A stretch of 10,019 nucleotides of DNA from an uncultured Oscillospiraceae bacterium (lineage in GTDB: Bacteria; Bacillota; Clostridia; Oscillospirales; Oscillospiraceae). Shown here one piece after another: positions 1 to 5,752 of the stretch. A program made the translations under genes and the position numbers. Positions within the stretch are counted from its first letter, which is position 1. Every line of letters starts with the position of its first letter. The notes beneath the pieces are model-generated. The model searched no databases. It was given only the letters and a program-made list of their open reading frames with translations, and was not told the DNA's origin. The stretch covers positions 1-10,019 of the forward strand of contig CAJUEG010000086.1 of the NCBI GenBank assembly GCA_910584835.1, written 5' to 3'.

Positions 1-2
1 TT

Positions 3-31
3 GATGCCGTAGGCGTTCAGCCTGCGGCATC
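3..31 (-). other. Hairpin downstream of tRNA-Ser
   Basis: An imperfect inverted repeat (GATGCCG and AGGC pairing with GCCT and CGGCATC, one internal mismatch, 5-nt loop) lies about 20 nt past the 3' end of the tRNA. Its position suits a transcript-ending or processing hairpin. No T-tract is visible on either side before the window edge, so terminator function is not shown. Confidence 0.4.
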
Positions 32-49
32 TAAACTGTTCGGTTCTTT

Positions 50-140
50 TGGCGCAGCGGGAGGGATTCGAACCCTCGAGCGGTTTCAGCCGCTACACGA
101 TTTCCAATCGTGCTCGTTATGACCTCTTCGATACCGCTGC
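50..140 (-). tRNA. tRNA-Ser, anticodon GGA
   Basis: This is a complete class II tRNA. Read on the minus strand it has a 7-bp acceptor stem GCAGCGG/CCGCTGC, discriminator G and a genomically encoded CCA (50-52). The D stem is TCG/CGA. The anticodon stem CACGA/TCGTG closes the loop TTGGAAA, giving anticodon GGA, which reads UCC and UCU serine codons. A long variable arm (AGCGG/CCGCT) and a T arm with the GGTTCGAATCC motif follow. The long variable arm and discriminator G are both serine identity features. It has its own promoter and a roughly 50-nt 5' leader containing a small hairpin (GCCGC/GCGGC, about 171-186), presumably removed by RNase P. Confidence 0.97.
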
Positions 141-196
141 AAATCGGTGGTGAAGTCACAATTCTCTCGCCGCTTTGGTGCGGCGCAACGTAGATT

Positions 197-224
197 ATTA
201 TACCAGCTTTTCCCCCGTTGTCAA
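197..224 (-). promoter_or_regulatory. Sigma-A promoter of tRNA-Ser
   Basis: A perfect -35 TTGACA (219-224) and perfect -10 TATAAT (197-202) are separated by 16 bp on the minus strand, with the predicted start near 190. This is the strongest promoter in the window, as expected for a stable-RNA gene. The TGA stop of the upstream symporter gene (221-223) lies inside the -35 hexamer, so the two genes are packed as tightly as possible and no terminator separates them. Confidence 0.88.
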
Positions 225-1624
225 GTGGATTCTTCCCAATTCACCATTTTCTTTTTTTGACCCTCCAGCCAGCATCGCAGCAGGTACAGCGCCTCCGGCG
301 ACAGCAGCAGCAGCGCGGGCAGATTCACCGCCGCCAGCAGGCCGCTGAACACGTCCACCACCTGCCACACCGCCGTCACGTCCCCCACCGCTCCCAGTAT
401 GATGAAAGCGGGAAAGGCCAGATGGTACAGCCCCTGGGCCCACCGGGCGGAGGTGAGGGTCTCCACCCCCCGCCGTCCGTAGTACCCCGAGCCGATGAGG
501 GAGGTGAACGCGAACAGGATCAGGCTCACCGACACGATCCACTCCCCCGCCTCGCCAAAGAGGGTGGCAAACCCCGCCACCGTCAGCGGCGCGCCCAGCA
601 GCTCCCGGGGCACCGCGCCCCCCTCCGCCATCGGGAGCATCTGGGCCGGGTCGTACACCCCGGAGGTGAGTATGACCAGCGCGGTCACCGTGCAGATGAC
701 CATGGTGGCAAAAAACACCTCAAAAATGCCCCACATCCCCTGCTCCGCCGGCTCGTCCACATCGGCGCAGGCGTGGGCGATGGCGGACATGCCCACCCCG
801 GCCTCGTTGGTGAACACCCCCCGGGCCACCCCGTATCGCAGGGCCGTCCCCATGGCATACCCCCCCGCCACCGCCCGGGGCGCGAAGGCGTAGCCCACAA
901 TCTGCTCCAGCGCCCCGGGCACCGCCTGCCAATTGGCGGCAATCACCGCCAGCCCGCACCCCACAAACAGCAGCGCCATGGCGGGCACCAGCAGCTCGCA
1001 CAGCTTGCCGATGCGCTTGATGCCCCCCATCAGCACTATGGCGGTGACCGCCGCCAGCACCACCCCCACCGCCACCGGGTTGACCCCCCCGGCGGCGGAC
1101 AGCGCCGTGGCGATGGAGTTGGCCTGGGCCAGATTTCCCCCCGTCAGCGTCTCTGCGACGCAGAAAAGGGCAAATATTTTCGCCAGCCCCGGCAGACGCA
1201 GCCCCTTCTCCATGTACTGCATGGGCCCCCCGCGCCAGCGGCCGTCGGGGCCGCGCTCCCGGTGGCGTACCGCCAGAATCTTCTCCCCGCACCCTGTCAT
1301 CATCCCCAGCAGGGCGGACATCCACATCCAGAACACCGCCCCCGGCCCGCCGTAGGCAATGGCGGTGGCCACCCCGGCGATGGAGCCGGTTCCGATGGTG
1401 GCCGCCAGGGCGGTGGACAGGGCCTGGAACTGGGTCACTTTCCCGCTCTCTTCCCCTCCCCTCTTCCGCCGGAACAGGGATCCCACCGTGGCCCGCCACC
1501 AGACGGGCAGACCAAAGAGCTGGAAAAAGCCGGAGCCGAAGGAGTACCACAGCCCCACCACCAAAAACGCCGCCAGCAGCGGCCCGCCCCACAGCCAGTC
1601 GCCCAGCGTCTTAAAAAAAGCCAC
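221..1624 (-). CDS. AgcS-family sodium/amino-acid (alanine/glycine) symporter
   Basis: A 467-residue polytopic membrane protein of the alanine or glycine:cation symporter family (PF01235), which imports small neutral amino acids with Na+. Family signatures are clear: TQFQALSTALAATIGTGSIAG (residues 64-84, written here in part), GGPMQYMEKGL (132-142), and TNEAGVGMSAIAHA (272-285) followed by QGMWGIFEVF (295-304). Length matches the family. The start is uncertain. I chose the GTG at 1622-1624, preceded by AGGGGG at 9 nt; in-frame ATGs at 1640-1642 and 1658-1660 have no ribosome binding site. All three candidates lie within a strong terminator-like hairpin (1613-1663). The gene is 61 nt downstream of folT on the same strand and I see no promoter of its own. 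The usual YGE motif late in the protein reads YGRR here (382-385). Substrate (Ala or Gly) cannot be decided from sequence. Confidence 0.93.
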   Translation of the reverse strand: MAFFKTLGDWLWGGPLLAAFLVVGLWYSFGSGFFQLFGLPVWWRATVGSLFRRKRGGEESGKVTQFQALSTALAATIGTGSIAGVATAIAYGGPGAVFWMWMSALLGMMTGCGEKILAVRHRERGPDGRWRGGPMQYMEKGLRLPGLAKIFALFCVAETLTGGNLAQANSIATALSAAGGVNPVAVGVVLAAVTAIVLMGGIKRIGKLCELLVPAMALLFVGCGLAVIAANWQAVPGALEQIVGYAFAPRAVAGGYAMGTALRYGVARGVFTNEAGVGMSAIAHACADVDEPAEQGMWGIFEVFFATMVICTVTALVILTSGVYDPAQMLPMAEGGAVPRELLGAPLTVAGFATLFGEAGEWIVSVSLILFAFTSLIGSGYYGRRGVETLTSARWAQGLYHLAFPAFIILGAVGDVTAVWQVVDVFSGLLAAVNLPALLLLSPEALYLLRCWLEGQKKKMVNWEEST

Positions 1625-1663
1625 GTCCGCATCCCCCCTCATGGGAAGGTATGCGGACATGGC
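1613..1663 (-). terminator. Intrinsic terminator/attenuator over the agcS start
   Basis: On the minus strand, a 13-bp stem (GCCATGTCCGCAT, 1663-1651, with ATGCGGACGTGGC, 1632-1620; one U-G pair) is extended by an inner 6-bp helix (CCUUCC with GGGGGG) and is followed at once by seven Ts (1619-1613). This is a textbook rho-independent terminator and ends folT transcripts. Unusually, it contains the ribosome binding site and every possible start codon of the following symporter gene. An imperfect direct copy of the 5' arm (CCGCATAACC, 1667-1676) just upstream could pair with the 3' arm instead, giving an alternative fold. Confidence 0.75.
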
Positions 1664-1685
1664 TTTGGTTATGCGGCTTGGGCCG

Positions 1686-2366
1686 TCAGCCCTCCCAAGG
1701 GTCCTCCCCGGGGACATCTTTCCCTTTGTCCCGGGTCTTTTCCCGGTCCAGCCACCCCGGCTTTTTCCATGGCCGCAGCCGCCCTGCCTGGGCGGGCAGG
1801 AAGCCCATGCGGTGAAGCACCGGCAGCAACGCGGCAAACATCGCCACAAGCATCACCGTCTGGATGGGCAGCATAACGGCGTTTTTCACCGCCCGCTCAC
1901 CCACAAGAACCCAATACCCTTTGCTGGAATACCAGAGGTAGGATCCCAGGGACTGCAAGAATACGTTCTGAATGTTGGTGAGCAGCTTTGCCAGAAACAC
2001 CCGCAGCACCGTCACCTCTGAGCGGTAAAGGAACAGCGCATAGGTAAATGTTCCCAACATGGTAGTAAAGATATAAAACGGATTGTAGCCCCCGTCAGGA
2101 TTCATGAAATAGCCCACCGTATCCTCCACGAAGCCGAACACCAGCGCGTTCACCGGCCCCCCCACCAGGGCGCACAGCGCCCTTCCCAGAAAGCCCCACG
2201 AAATTTTGATGCCGCTGGCCATCTTGATGGACGGCAGACGGCCCAGCGCCACGCAGGCCGCCACCATCAGCGCGGAGAAGATCAGGGTGCGCAGCTTTTT
2301 GGAGTCGGCCAGGGCATCCCGCCAATAGGCGCGGGAAAAAGGCGTTTTGTACAGGGTTTGGGACAT
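1686..2366 (-). CDS. folT: Folate-family ECF transporter S component (FolT-like)
   Basis: A 226-residue integral membrane protein of the folate-specific S-component family of energy-coupling factor transporters. It would bind folate in the membrane and use the shared EcfA/EcfA'/EcfT module, encoded elsewhere. Visible features: a hydrophobic helix with ALMVAACVALGR (32-43), the segment IKISWGFLGRALCALVGGP (53-71), EDTVGYF (81-87), then YNPFYIFTTMLGTFTYALFLYR (94-115, described here by its ends), and a conserved LAKLLTNIQN (125-134). The final 30 residues form a charged tail (KK...REKTRDKGKD) that looks like a local extension. The ATG at 2364-2366 is preceded by AAAGGAGGT with 8 nt spacing, which fixes the start; in-frame extension upstream runs into the structured leader. 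Folate specificity is inferred from similarity and from the THF-riboswitch-like leader; biochemical specificity is not shown. Confidence 0.85.
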   Translation of the reverse strand: MSQTLYKTPFSRAYWRDALADSKKLRTLIFSALMVAACVALGRLPSIKMASGIKISWGFLGRALCALVGGPVNALVFGFVEDTVGYFMNPDGGYNPFYIFTTMLGTFTYALFLYRSEVTVLRVFLAKLLTNIQNVFLQSLGSYLWYSSKGYWVLVGERAVKNAVMLPIQTVMLVAMFAALLPVLHRMGFLPAQAGRLRPWKKPGWLDREKTRDKGKDVPGEDPWEG

Positions 2367-2373
2367 GAAAAAA

Positions 2374-2426
2374 GACCTCCTTTTTGTTCGGCAGCACCCA
2401 AAACGGGTATGCCGCACAAAGGAAGC
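2374..2426 (-). promoter_or_regulatory. Hairpin sequestering the folT ribosome binding site
   Basis: Downstream of the aptamer, CTTCCTTT (2418-2425) is complementary to the folT Shine-Dalgarno AAAGGAGG (2376-2383; one U-G pair). Between them CGGCA pairs with TGCCG around an ACCC/GGGT inner stem, so the whole segment can fold into one long hairpin that hides the ribosome binding site. No T-tract follows, so the visible logic is translational, not transcription termination. How aptamer folding would shift it is not resolved by eye. Confidence 0.5.
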
Positions 2427-2450
2427 CCAACGGGCGCAGTTCCGCCATGC

Positions 2451-2640
2451 GGCAGCGGGATGCGGAGGGCGCACTGCAAGCCTCCGGCGCTTCTGAATCA
2501 ATCCCCGTCCAAGGCTTGGCAAACCTGCCCGCCCGGATTTCATCATCAGCTTCTTTTGGCTTTTCGTCCGGCGGACAACTCCCCGTCCCGCCGGCACTGC
2601 GGAGGCACTGCCTCCTGACACGCGCGCTCCTACTCTGCCT
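2451..2640 (-). ncRNA. THF riboswitch-like aptamer (expanded) in the folT leader
   Basis: Read on the minus strand, the leader shows the tetrahydrofolate riboswitch layout. P1 is GGCAG (2635-2639) with CTGCC (2451-2455). It is followed by AGTAG and by P2 (2620-2630 with 2464-2474; 10 of 11 positions pair). P3 (2585-2594 with 2568-2576) has loop GGGGAGTT, then comes ACGAAAAGC (2559-2567), and GCATCCCG (2456-2463) precedes the P1 3' strand. GGGA of the P3 loop can pair with TCCC of GCATCCCG, as in the known pseudoknot. THF riboswitches are known upstream of folT in Clostridia. It differs from the usual ~90-nt form: an extra GGAGG/CCTCC hairpin (2601-2615) lies before P3, and about 85 nt with a 7-bp stem (CAAGCCT/AGGCTTG) lies after ACGAAAAGC. 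Assignment rests on remembered consensus and hand pairing. Confidence 0.7.
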
Positions 2641-2649
2641 GTTATCTCC

Positions 2650-2678
2650 AGTGTACTCCACTCCGGCGCAAAATGCAA
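2650..2678 (-). promoter_or_regulatory. Sigma-A promoter of folT
   Basis: A -35 TTGCAT (2673-2678) and -10 TACACT (2650-2655) with 17-bp spacing on the minus strand predict a start near 2643, a few bases before the riboswitch P1 helix. That gives a folT leader of about 275 nt. The remaining bases up to the divergent promoter (2679-2748) hold nothing I can identify. Confidence 0.75.
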
Positions 2679-2748
2679 GTGCCGATATCGCCAAAATCTT
2701 CGTACCGCCGCCTCGCATGGGGGATCGCGCCATATCTCCCCGCAGGTA

Positions 2749-2776
2749 TTGAATTTTCAGCGGAATATGGTATACT
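2749..2776 (+). promoter_or_regulatory. Sigma-A promoter of the CmpB-like gene
   Basis: TTGAAT (2749-2754) and TATACT (2771-2776) with 16-bp spacing predict a start near 2783, giving a leader of about 38 nt. It is divergent from the folT promoter, with about 70 bp between the two -35 boxes. Confidence 0.75.
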
Positions 2777-2820
2777 TTTCCTCACAAGTCCGCATATAGA
2801 GAGAAAGGCTGTGACCACTG

Positions 2821-4119
2821 TTGTACGATTTCTATGACCTGGCGCTGTATCTGCTGATCTATTCCTTCCTGGGGTGGGCGGCGGAAGCGGGGTATTACGC
2901 CGTCACCCGGCGGCAGTTCTGCAACCGGGGCGTGGTCGCCCTGCCCCTGGTGCTGTCCTATGGCTTCACCTTCGTCCTGCTCATTCTGCTTCTGCCCACC
3001 CTGGCGGGGCGTCATATTCTCTCCTTCCTGGCCACCATGGTGGTGTCCTCCGTGGTGGAGCGCATCGGCGACCACTTTTTCCAGCGGGTGGGCCCCAAAA
3101 TCCGCTGGAACCAGGAGCGCAGCCGTCTGCTGTCCGGCACGGGAAAGGGTCTTATCTCCTCCGCCCTGGTGGCGGGCGTCTACTACCTGACCTATCTCAT
3201 CGTCCACCCCATTCTGCTGGCCGGGCTGATGCTGGTCCCCAGGCTGCTCCGGCAGATCGTGGTCATTGCCTGCCTCGCCCTTGTCGCCCTGGACTTTGCC
3301 GCCGTGTTTTACGCCGTGCACACCGGGGACGCCTCCCGCTATGAGGAGCTCCAGGCGGGCAGCAGGCAGGGAAAGCTGGCCGGGCGCATCTATAACAGCG
3401 TCTGGAAGCGTCTGCGGAAGGCCTATCCCGGCCTGGAGCAGGACTCCGGGCAGGAGGAGGGCGGCTGCACCTTTGCCAAGGGCCTGTGCCGGGACAAGCT
3501 GGTGTGGGTGTTCCTCATCTCCGCCCTGCTGGGGGACATCATTGAGACCTTCTGGTGCGGCCTGGTGGACGGGGCATGGATGAACCGCTCCAGCGTGCTC
3601 TACGGCCCCTTCAGCTTCGTGTGGGGGCTGGGGGCGGTGGTGCTCACCGTGGCCCTCCAGGGGCTGGCGGAAAAAAACGACCGCTACGTATTCGCCGCCG
3701 GCTTCGTGGTCGGGGGTGCCTATGAATACCTGTGCAGCGTGTTCACCGAGCTGGTGTTCGGCACCGTGTTCTGGGACTACAGCGACATGCCGCTGAACAT
3801 CGGCGGGCGCACCAACGTGCTGTTCTGCTTCTTCTGGGGCGCGCTGTCGGTGGTGTGGATCAAGATAATCTACCCTCCCATGTCCAAAGGAATCGAGTCC
3901 GTGCCCCCGCTGGCGGGCAAGATCGCCACCTGGGTCGTGGTATTCTTTATGGTCTGCAACGCCCTGCTCACCAGCGCCGCCATGCTGCGCTACTCCGCCC
4001 GGTCCGCCCAGCCCGAGCCCGCCAACGCCTTCGAGGAATTTATCGACCGGCAGTACGGCGACGCCCGCATGGAGGCGCGCTGGCCCAACATGATTGTCAC
4101 CGGCGCCTCCCAGCCCTGA
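2821..4119 (+). CDS. Putative ABC-transporter permease-like membrane protein, CmpB family (PF06541)
   Basis: A 432-residue membrane protein that I place in the family annotated as putative ABC transporter type IV / CmpB. Its biochemical role is unknown; no ABC ATPase is adjacent, so transport is not established. The C-terminal half carries the family features: GDIIETFWCG (238-247), NRSSVLYGPFSFVWG (255-269), GGAYEYLCSVFTELVFG (298-314), WDYSDMPLNIGGRTN (318-332) and FFWGALS (337-343). The N-terminal half looks like a degenerate copy: YSFLGWAAEAGYYAV (14-28), NRGVVALPLVLSYGF (35-49) and SSVVERIGDHFFQ (76-88), without the WDYS segment. A polar linker (about 168-224) joins them. The start is TTG at 2821, fixed by an in-frame stop at 2812; GAAAGG at 2803-2808 is a weak, distant ribosome binding site, which with TTG suggests low translation. 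Confidence 0.85.
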   Translation: MYDFYDLALYLLIYSFLGWAAEAGYYAVTRRQFCNRGVVALPLVLSYGFTFVLLILLLPTLAGRHILSFLATMVVSSVVERIGDHFFQRVGPKIRWNQERSRLLSGTGKGLISSALVAGVYYLTYLIVHPILLAGLMLVPRLLRQIVVIACLALVALDFAAVFYAVHTGDASRYEELQAGSRQGKLAGRIYNSVWKRLRKAYPGLEQDSGQEEGGCTFAKGLCRDKLVWVFLISALLGDIIETFWCGLVDGAWMNRSSVLYGPFSFVWGLGAVVLTVALQGLAEKNDRYVFAAGFVVGGAYEYLCSVFTELVFGTVFWDYSDMPLNIGGRTNVLFCFFWGALSVVWIKIIYPPMSKGIESVPPLAGKIATWVVVFFMVCNALLTSAAMLRYSARSAQPEPANAFEEFIDRQYGDARMEARWPNMIVTGASQP

Positions 4120-4137
4120 CCGGCCGGGGCAAAACGC

Positions 4138-4168
4138 GGGGCCGTCCCCCATGGGGGACGGCCCTTTT
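4138..4168 (+). terminator. Intrinsic terminator, probably bidirectional
   Basis: An 11-bp perfect GC-rich stem (GGGCCGTCCCC, 4138-4148; loop CATG; 4153-4163) is followed by five Ts (4164-4168), 18 nt after the CmpB-like stop codon. The MATE gene converges from the right. On the minus strand the same stem is followed only by CGCGTTTTG, so termination there would be weaker. Confidence 0.88.
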
Positions 4169-4189
4169 TCAGATCTTACGGCCCGGGCG

Positions 4190-5545
4190 TCACGCCTCCC
4201 CGTCCCGCAGCCGTCTCTTCGCCACCGCGAAGTAGCTGGCCGCCAGCACCACGTCCGCCCCCAGCCACGCGGCCGGTTCGGCGAAGAAGATGCCCACCTC
4301 CCCCACCGCCAGCGGCAGGTACAGGGCGGTGGCGGTGCGCATGATAAATTCCACCACGCCGGACACCATGGGCAGGGCGGTGTTCCCCATTCCCTGGACG
4401 GCGGAGCGCATCACATGGAGCACATACAGCACGGGCAGGCCCACGCTCATGACGGCCAGGTAGAAGTAGGCCGTTTCCATGGCCTGCTCCACCTCCCGGG
4501 GCGTCCCGGAGATGAAGCAGCCCAAAATCGCCCGCCCGAACACCAGCATCACCGCCGCGATCACCAGCGACGTGGCCGCCGCGATGGCCAGCGCCGCCCG
4601 GGTGCCCTGCCGGATGCGCCGGTACCGGCCCGCGCCCAGGTTCTGTCCCACGTAGGTAATCATGGCGTAGCCGTAGGAGGTGGCGGCAATCTCCAGCACG
4701 CCGTACAGCTTGTTGGTGGCGGTGAACCCCGCGATAAAGACCACACCGGAGCCGTTGACCACAAACTGCACGATCATGCCGCCCACGGCGATGATGCAGT
4801 TCTGAAACGCCATGGGGAAGCCCAGCCCCAGCAGCTGGGGGGCCACCTCCTTTTGGAGGCGCAGATTGTCCCGGGACAGCCGCAGCACCTCCAGCCTTCC
4901 GATGTGGTACAGGCAGAACAGGCCGGACACCACCTGGGCGATGAGGGTGGCCGCCGCCGCCCCCGCGATGCCCCACTGGAACACCATCACGAACAGCAGG
5001 TCCAGCACGATGTTGGTCACCGAGGCCACCGCCATGGCCTGGAGCGGCGTTTTGCCGTCCCCCAGGGAGCGCAGGACGCAGGCCAGCAGGTTGTAGGCCA
5101 TCATCACGGGGACGCCCAGGTACATGATGCGCAAATATAAAAGGGCGTCCCCCAAAATGTCGCCGGGGGTCTGCAAGAGGACCAGCACCGGCCTGGCCGC
5201 CAGCTGCCCCGCCCCCACCAGCAGCAGGGAAAACAGGGCGGACAGCACCCCCGCGTTGCCGATCACGTCCCGCAGCCGGGGGTAGTTCCCCGCCCCGAAC
5301 TCCCGGGACATACGGATGGCGCAGCCCTGGGTAAAGCCCTGCACAATGCCCAGCATCATCCAGTTCATCCAGTCCGCGGCCCCCAGCGCGGCCAGCGCGC
5401 CCACACCCAGATACTTGCCCACCACCATGGTGTCCACCACGGTGTACAGCTGCTGGAACACATTGCCCACCATCAGGGGCAGCGCAAAGGTGAAAATCAG
5501 CTTTGCCGGTTTTCCCTCCGTCATGCTTTGAATGCGGGCCGCCAT
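4190..5545 (-). CDS. MATE-family efflux transporter
   Basis: A 451-residue multidrug and toxic-compound extrusion protein, normal length for the family with 12 predicted membrane helices in two related halves. Such proteins export cationic or other toxic compounds in exchange for Na+ or H+. Visible features: ALPLMVGNVFQQLYTVVDTM (21-40), SREFGAG (80-86) in the first half matched by GQNLGAG (300-306) in the second, LRSLGDGKTPLQ (158-169) matched by MRSAVQGMGNTALP (379-392), and GFPMAFQNC (242-250) opening the second half. The ATG at 5543-5545 is preceded by AGGAGAGG with 11-nt spacing, and by a promoter and a leader hairpin. Substrate and coupling ion cannot be read from the sequence. It is monocistronic, converging on the CmpB-like gene. 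Confidence 0.94.
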   Translation of the reverse strand: MAARIQSMTEGKPAKLIFTFALPLMVGNVFQQLYTVVDTMVVGKYLGVGALAALGAADWMNWMMLGIVQGFTQGCAIRMSREFGAGNYPRLRDVIGNAGVLSALFSLLLVGAGQLAARPVLVLLQTPGDILGDALLYLRIMYLGVPVMMAYNLLACVLRSLGDGKTPLQAMAVASVTNIVLDLLFVMVFQWGIAGAAAATLIAQVVSGLFCLYHIGRLEVLRLSRDNLRLQKEVAPQLLGLGFPMAFQNCIIAVGGMIVQFVVNGSGVVFIAGFTATNKLYGVLEIAATSYGYAMITYVGQNLGAGRYRRIRQGTRAALAIAAATSLVIAAVMLVFGRAILGCFISGTPREVEQAMETAYFYLAVMSVGLPVLYVLHVMRSAVQGMGNTALPMVSGVVEFIMRTATALYLPLAVGEVGIFFAEPAAWLGADVVLAASYFAVAKRRLRDGEA

Positions 5546-5567
5546 GCTTTTCCCATCCTCTCCTGCG

Positions 5568-5584
5568 CGGCGGGCATCCCGCCG
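5568..5584 (-). other. Leader hairpin before the MATE ribosome binding site
   Basis: A 7-bp stem (CGGCGGG/CCCGCCG, 3-nt loop) sits in the short untranslated leader between the promoter and AGGAGAGG. It has no T-tract. It may stabilise the 5' end or tune translation; no specific regulator is implied. Confidence 0.4.
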
Positions 5585-5595
5585 TATGTCCGCCT

Positions 5596-5624
5596 ATCAT
5601 ACCACAGTCCTCCCTCCCGCGCAA
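5596..5624 (-). promoter_or_regulatory. Sigma-A promoter of the MATE gene
   Basis: -35 TTGCGC (5619-5624) and -10 TATGAT (5596-5601) with 17-bp spacing on the minus strand, predicting a start near 5589 and a leader of about 45 nt. Confidence 0.72.
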
Positions 5625-5666
5625 GGCCGGCGCCGTCAAAAAAGGCGGCGGAAGCTCGCCTGACTC

Positions 5667-5695
5667 TTCACAAATCCCGCAGGACGTGGTAAACT
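5667..5695 (+). promoter_or_regulatory. Sigma-A promoter of the AEC transporter gene
   Basis: -35 TTCACA (5667-5672) and -10 TAAACT (5690-5695) with 17-bp spacing, predicting a start near 5702. It is divergent from the MATE promoter, with about 42 bp between the -35 boxes; I see no clear operator in that gap. Confidence 0.62.
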
Positions 5696-5752
5696 TGTTC
5701 CTGTCCAAACGGCGCGGTCGTTGGATTATCTTTCGGAAAGGCGGTCAAACCC

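Noticed and set aside
218..1876. Long open frame on the plus strand opposite agcS
   Set aside because: The translation is rich in His, Pro, Arg and Gln with no recognisable domain, while the minus strand encodes a clear AgcS protein. It is an effect of high GC content. The same applies to long antisense frames at 2782-4152, 4094-5140 and 6995-8362.
2431..2446. T-box-like TGGCGGAACTGCGCC motif in the folT leader, possible tRNA-sensing element
   Set aside because: It differs from the conserved T-box core (GGTGG.ACCGCG), there is no convincing Stem I or specifier loop, and no terminator follows. The upstream segment fits a THF aptamer better.
2367..2678. N-terminal extension of folT by about 104 residues into the leader
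   Set aside because: The extension is low-complexity and basic, lacks similarity to S components, and would cover the riboswitch-like structure. The ATG at 2366 has a near-perfect ribosome binding site.
4176..5708. Long minus-strand frame overlapping the MATE gene
   Set aside because: It is Gly/Arg/Pro-rich and out of frame with the clear MATE protein at 4190-5545; no motifs.
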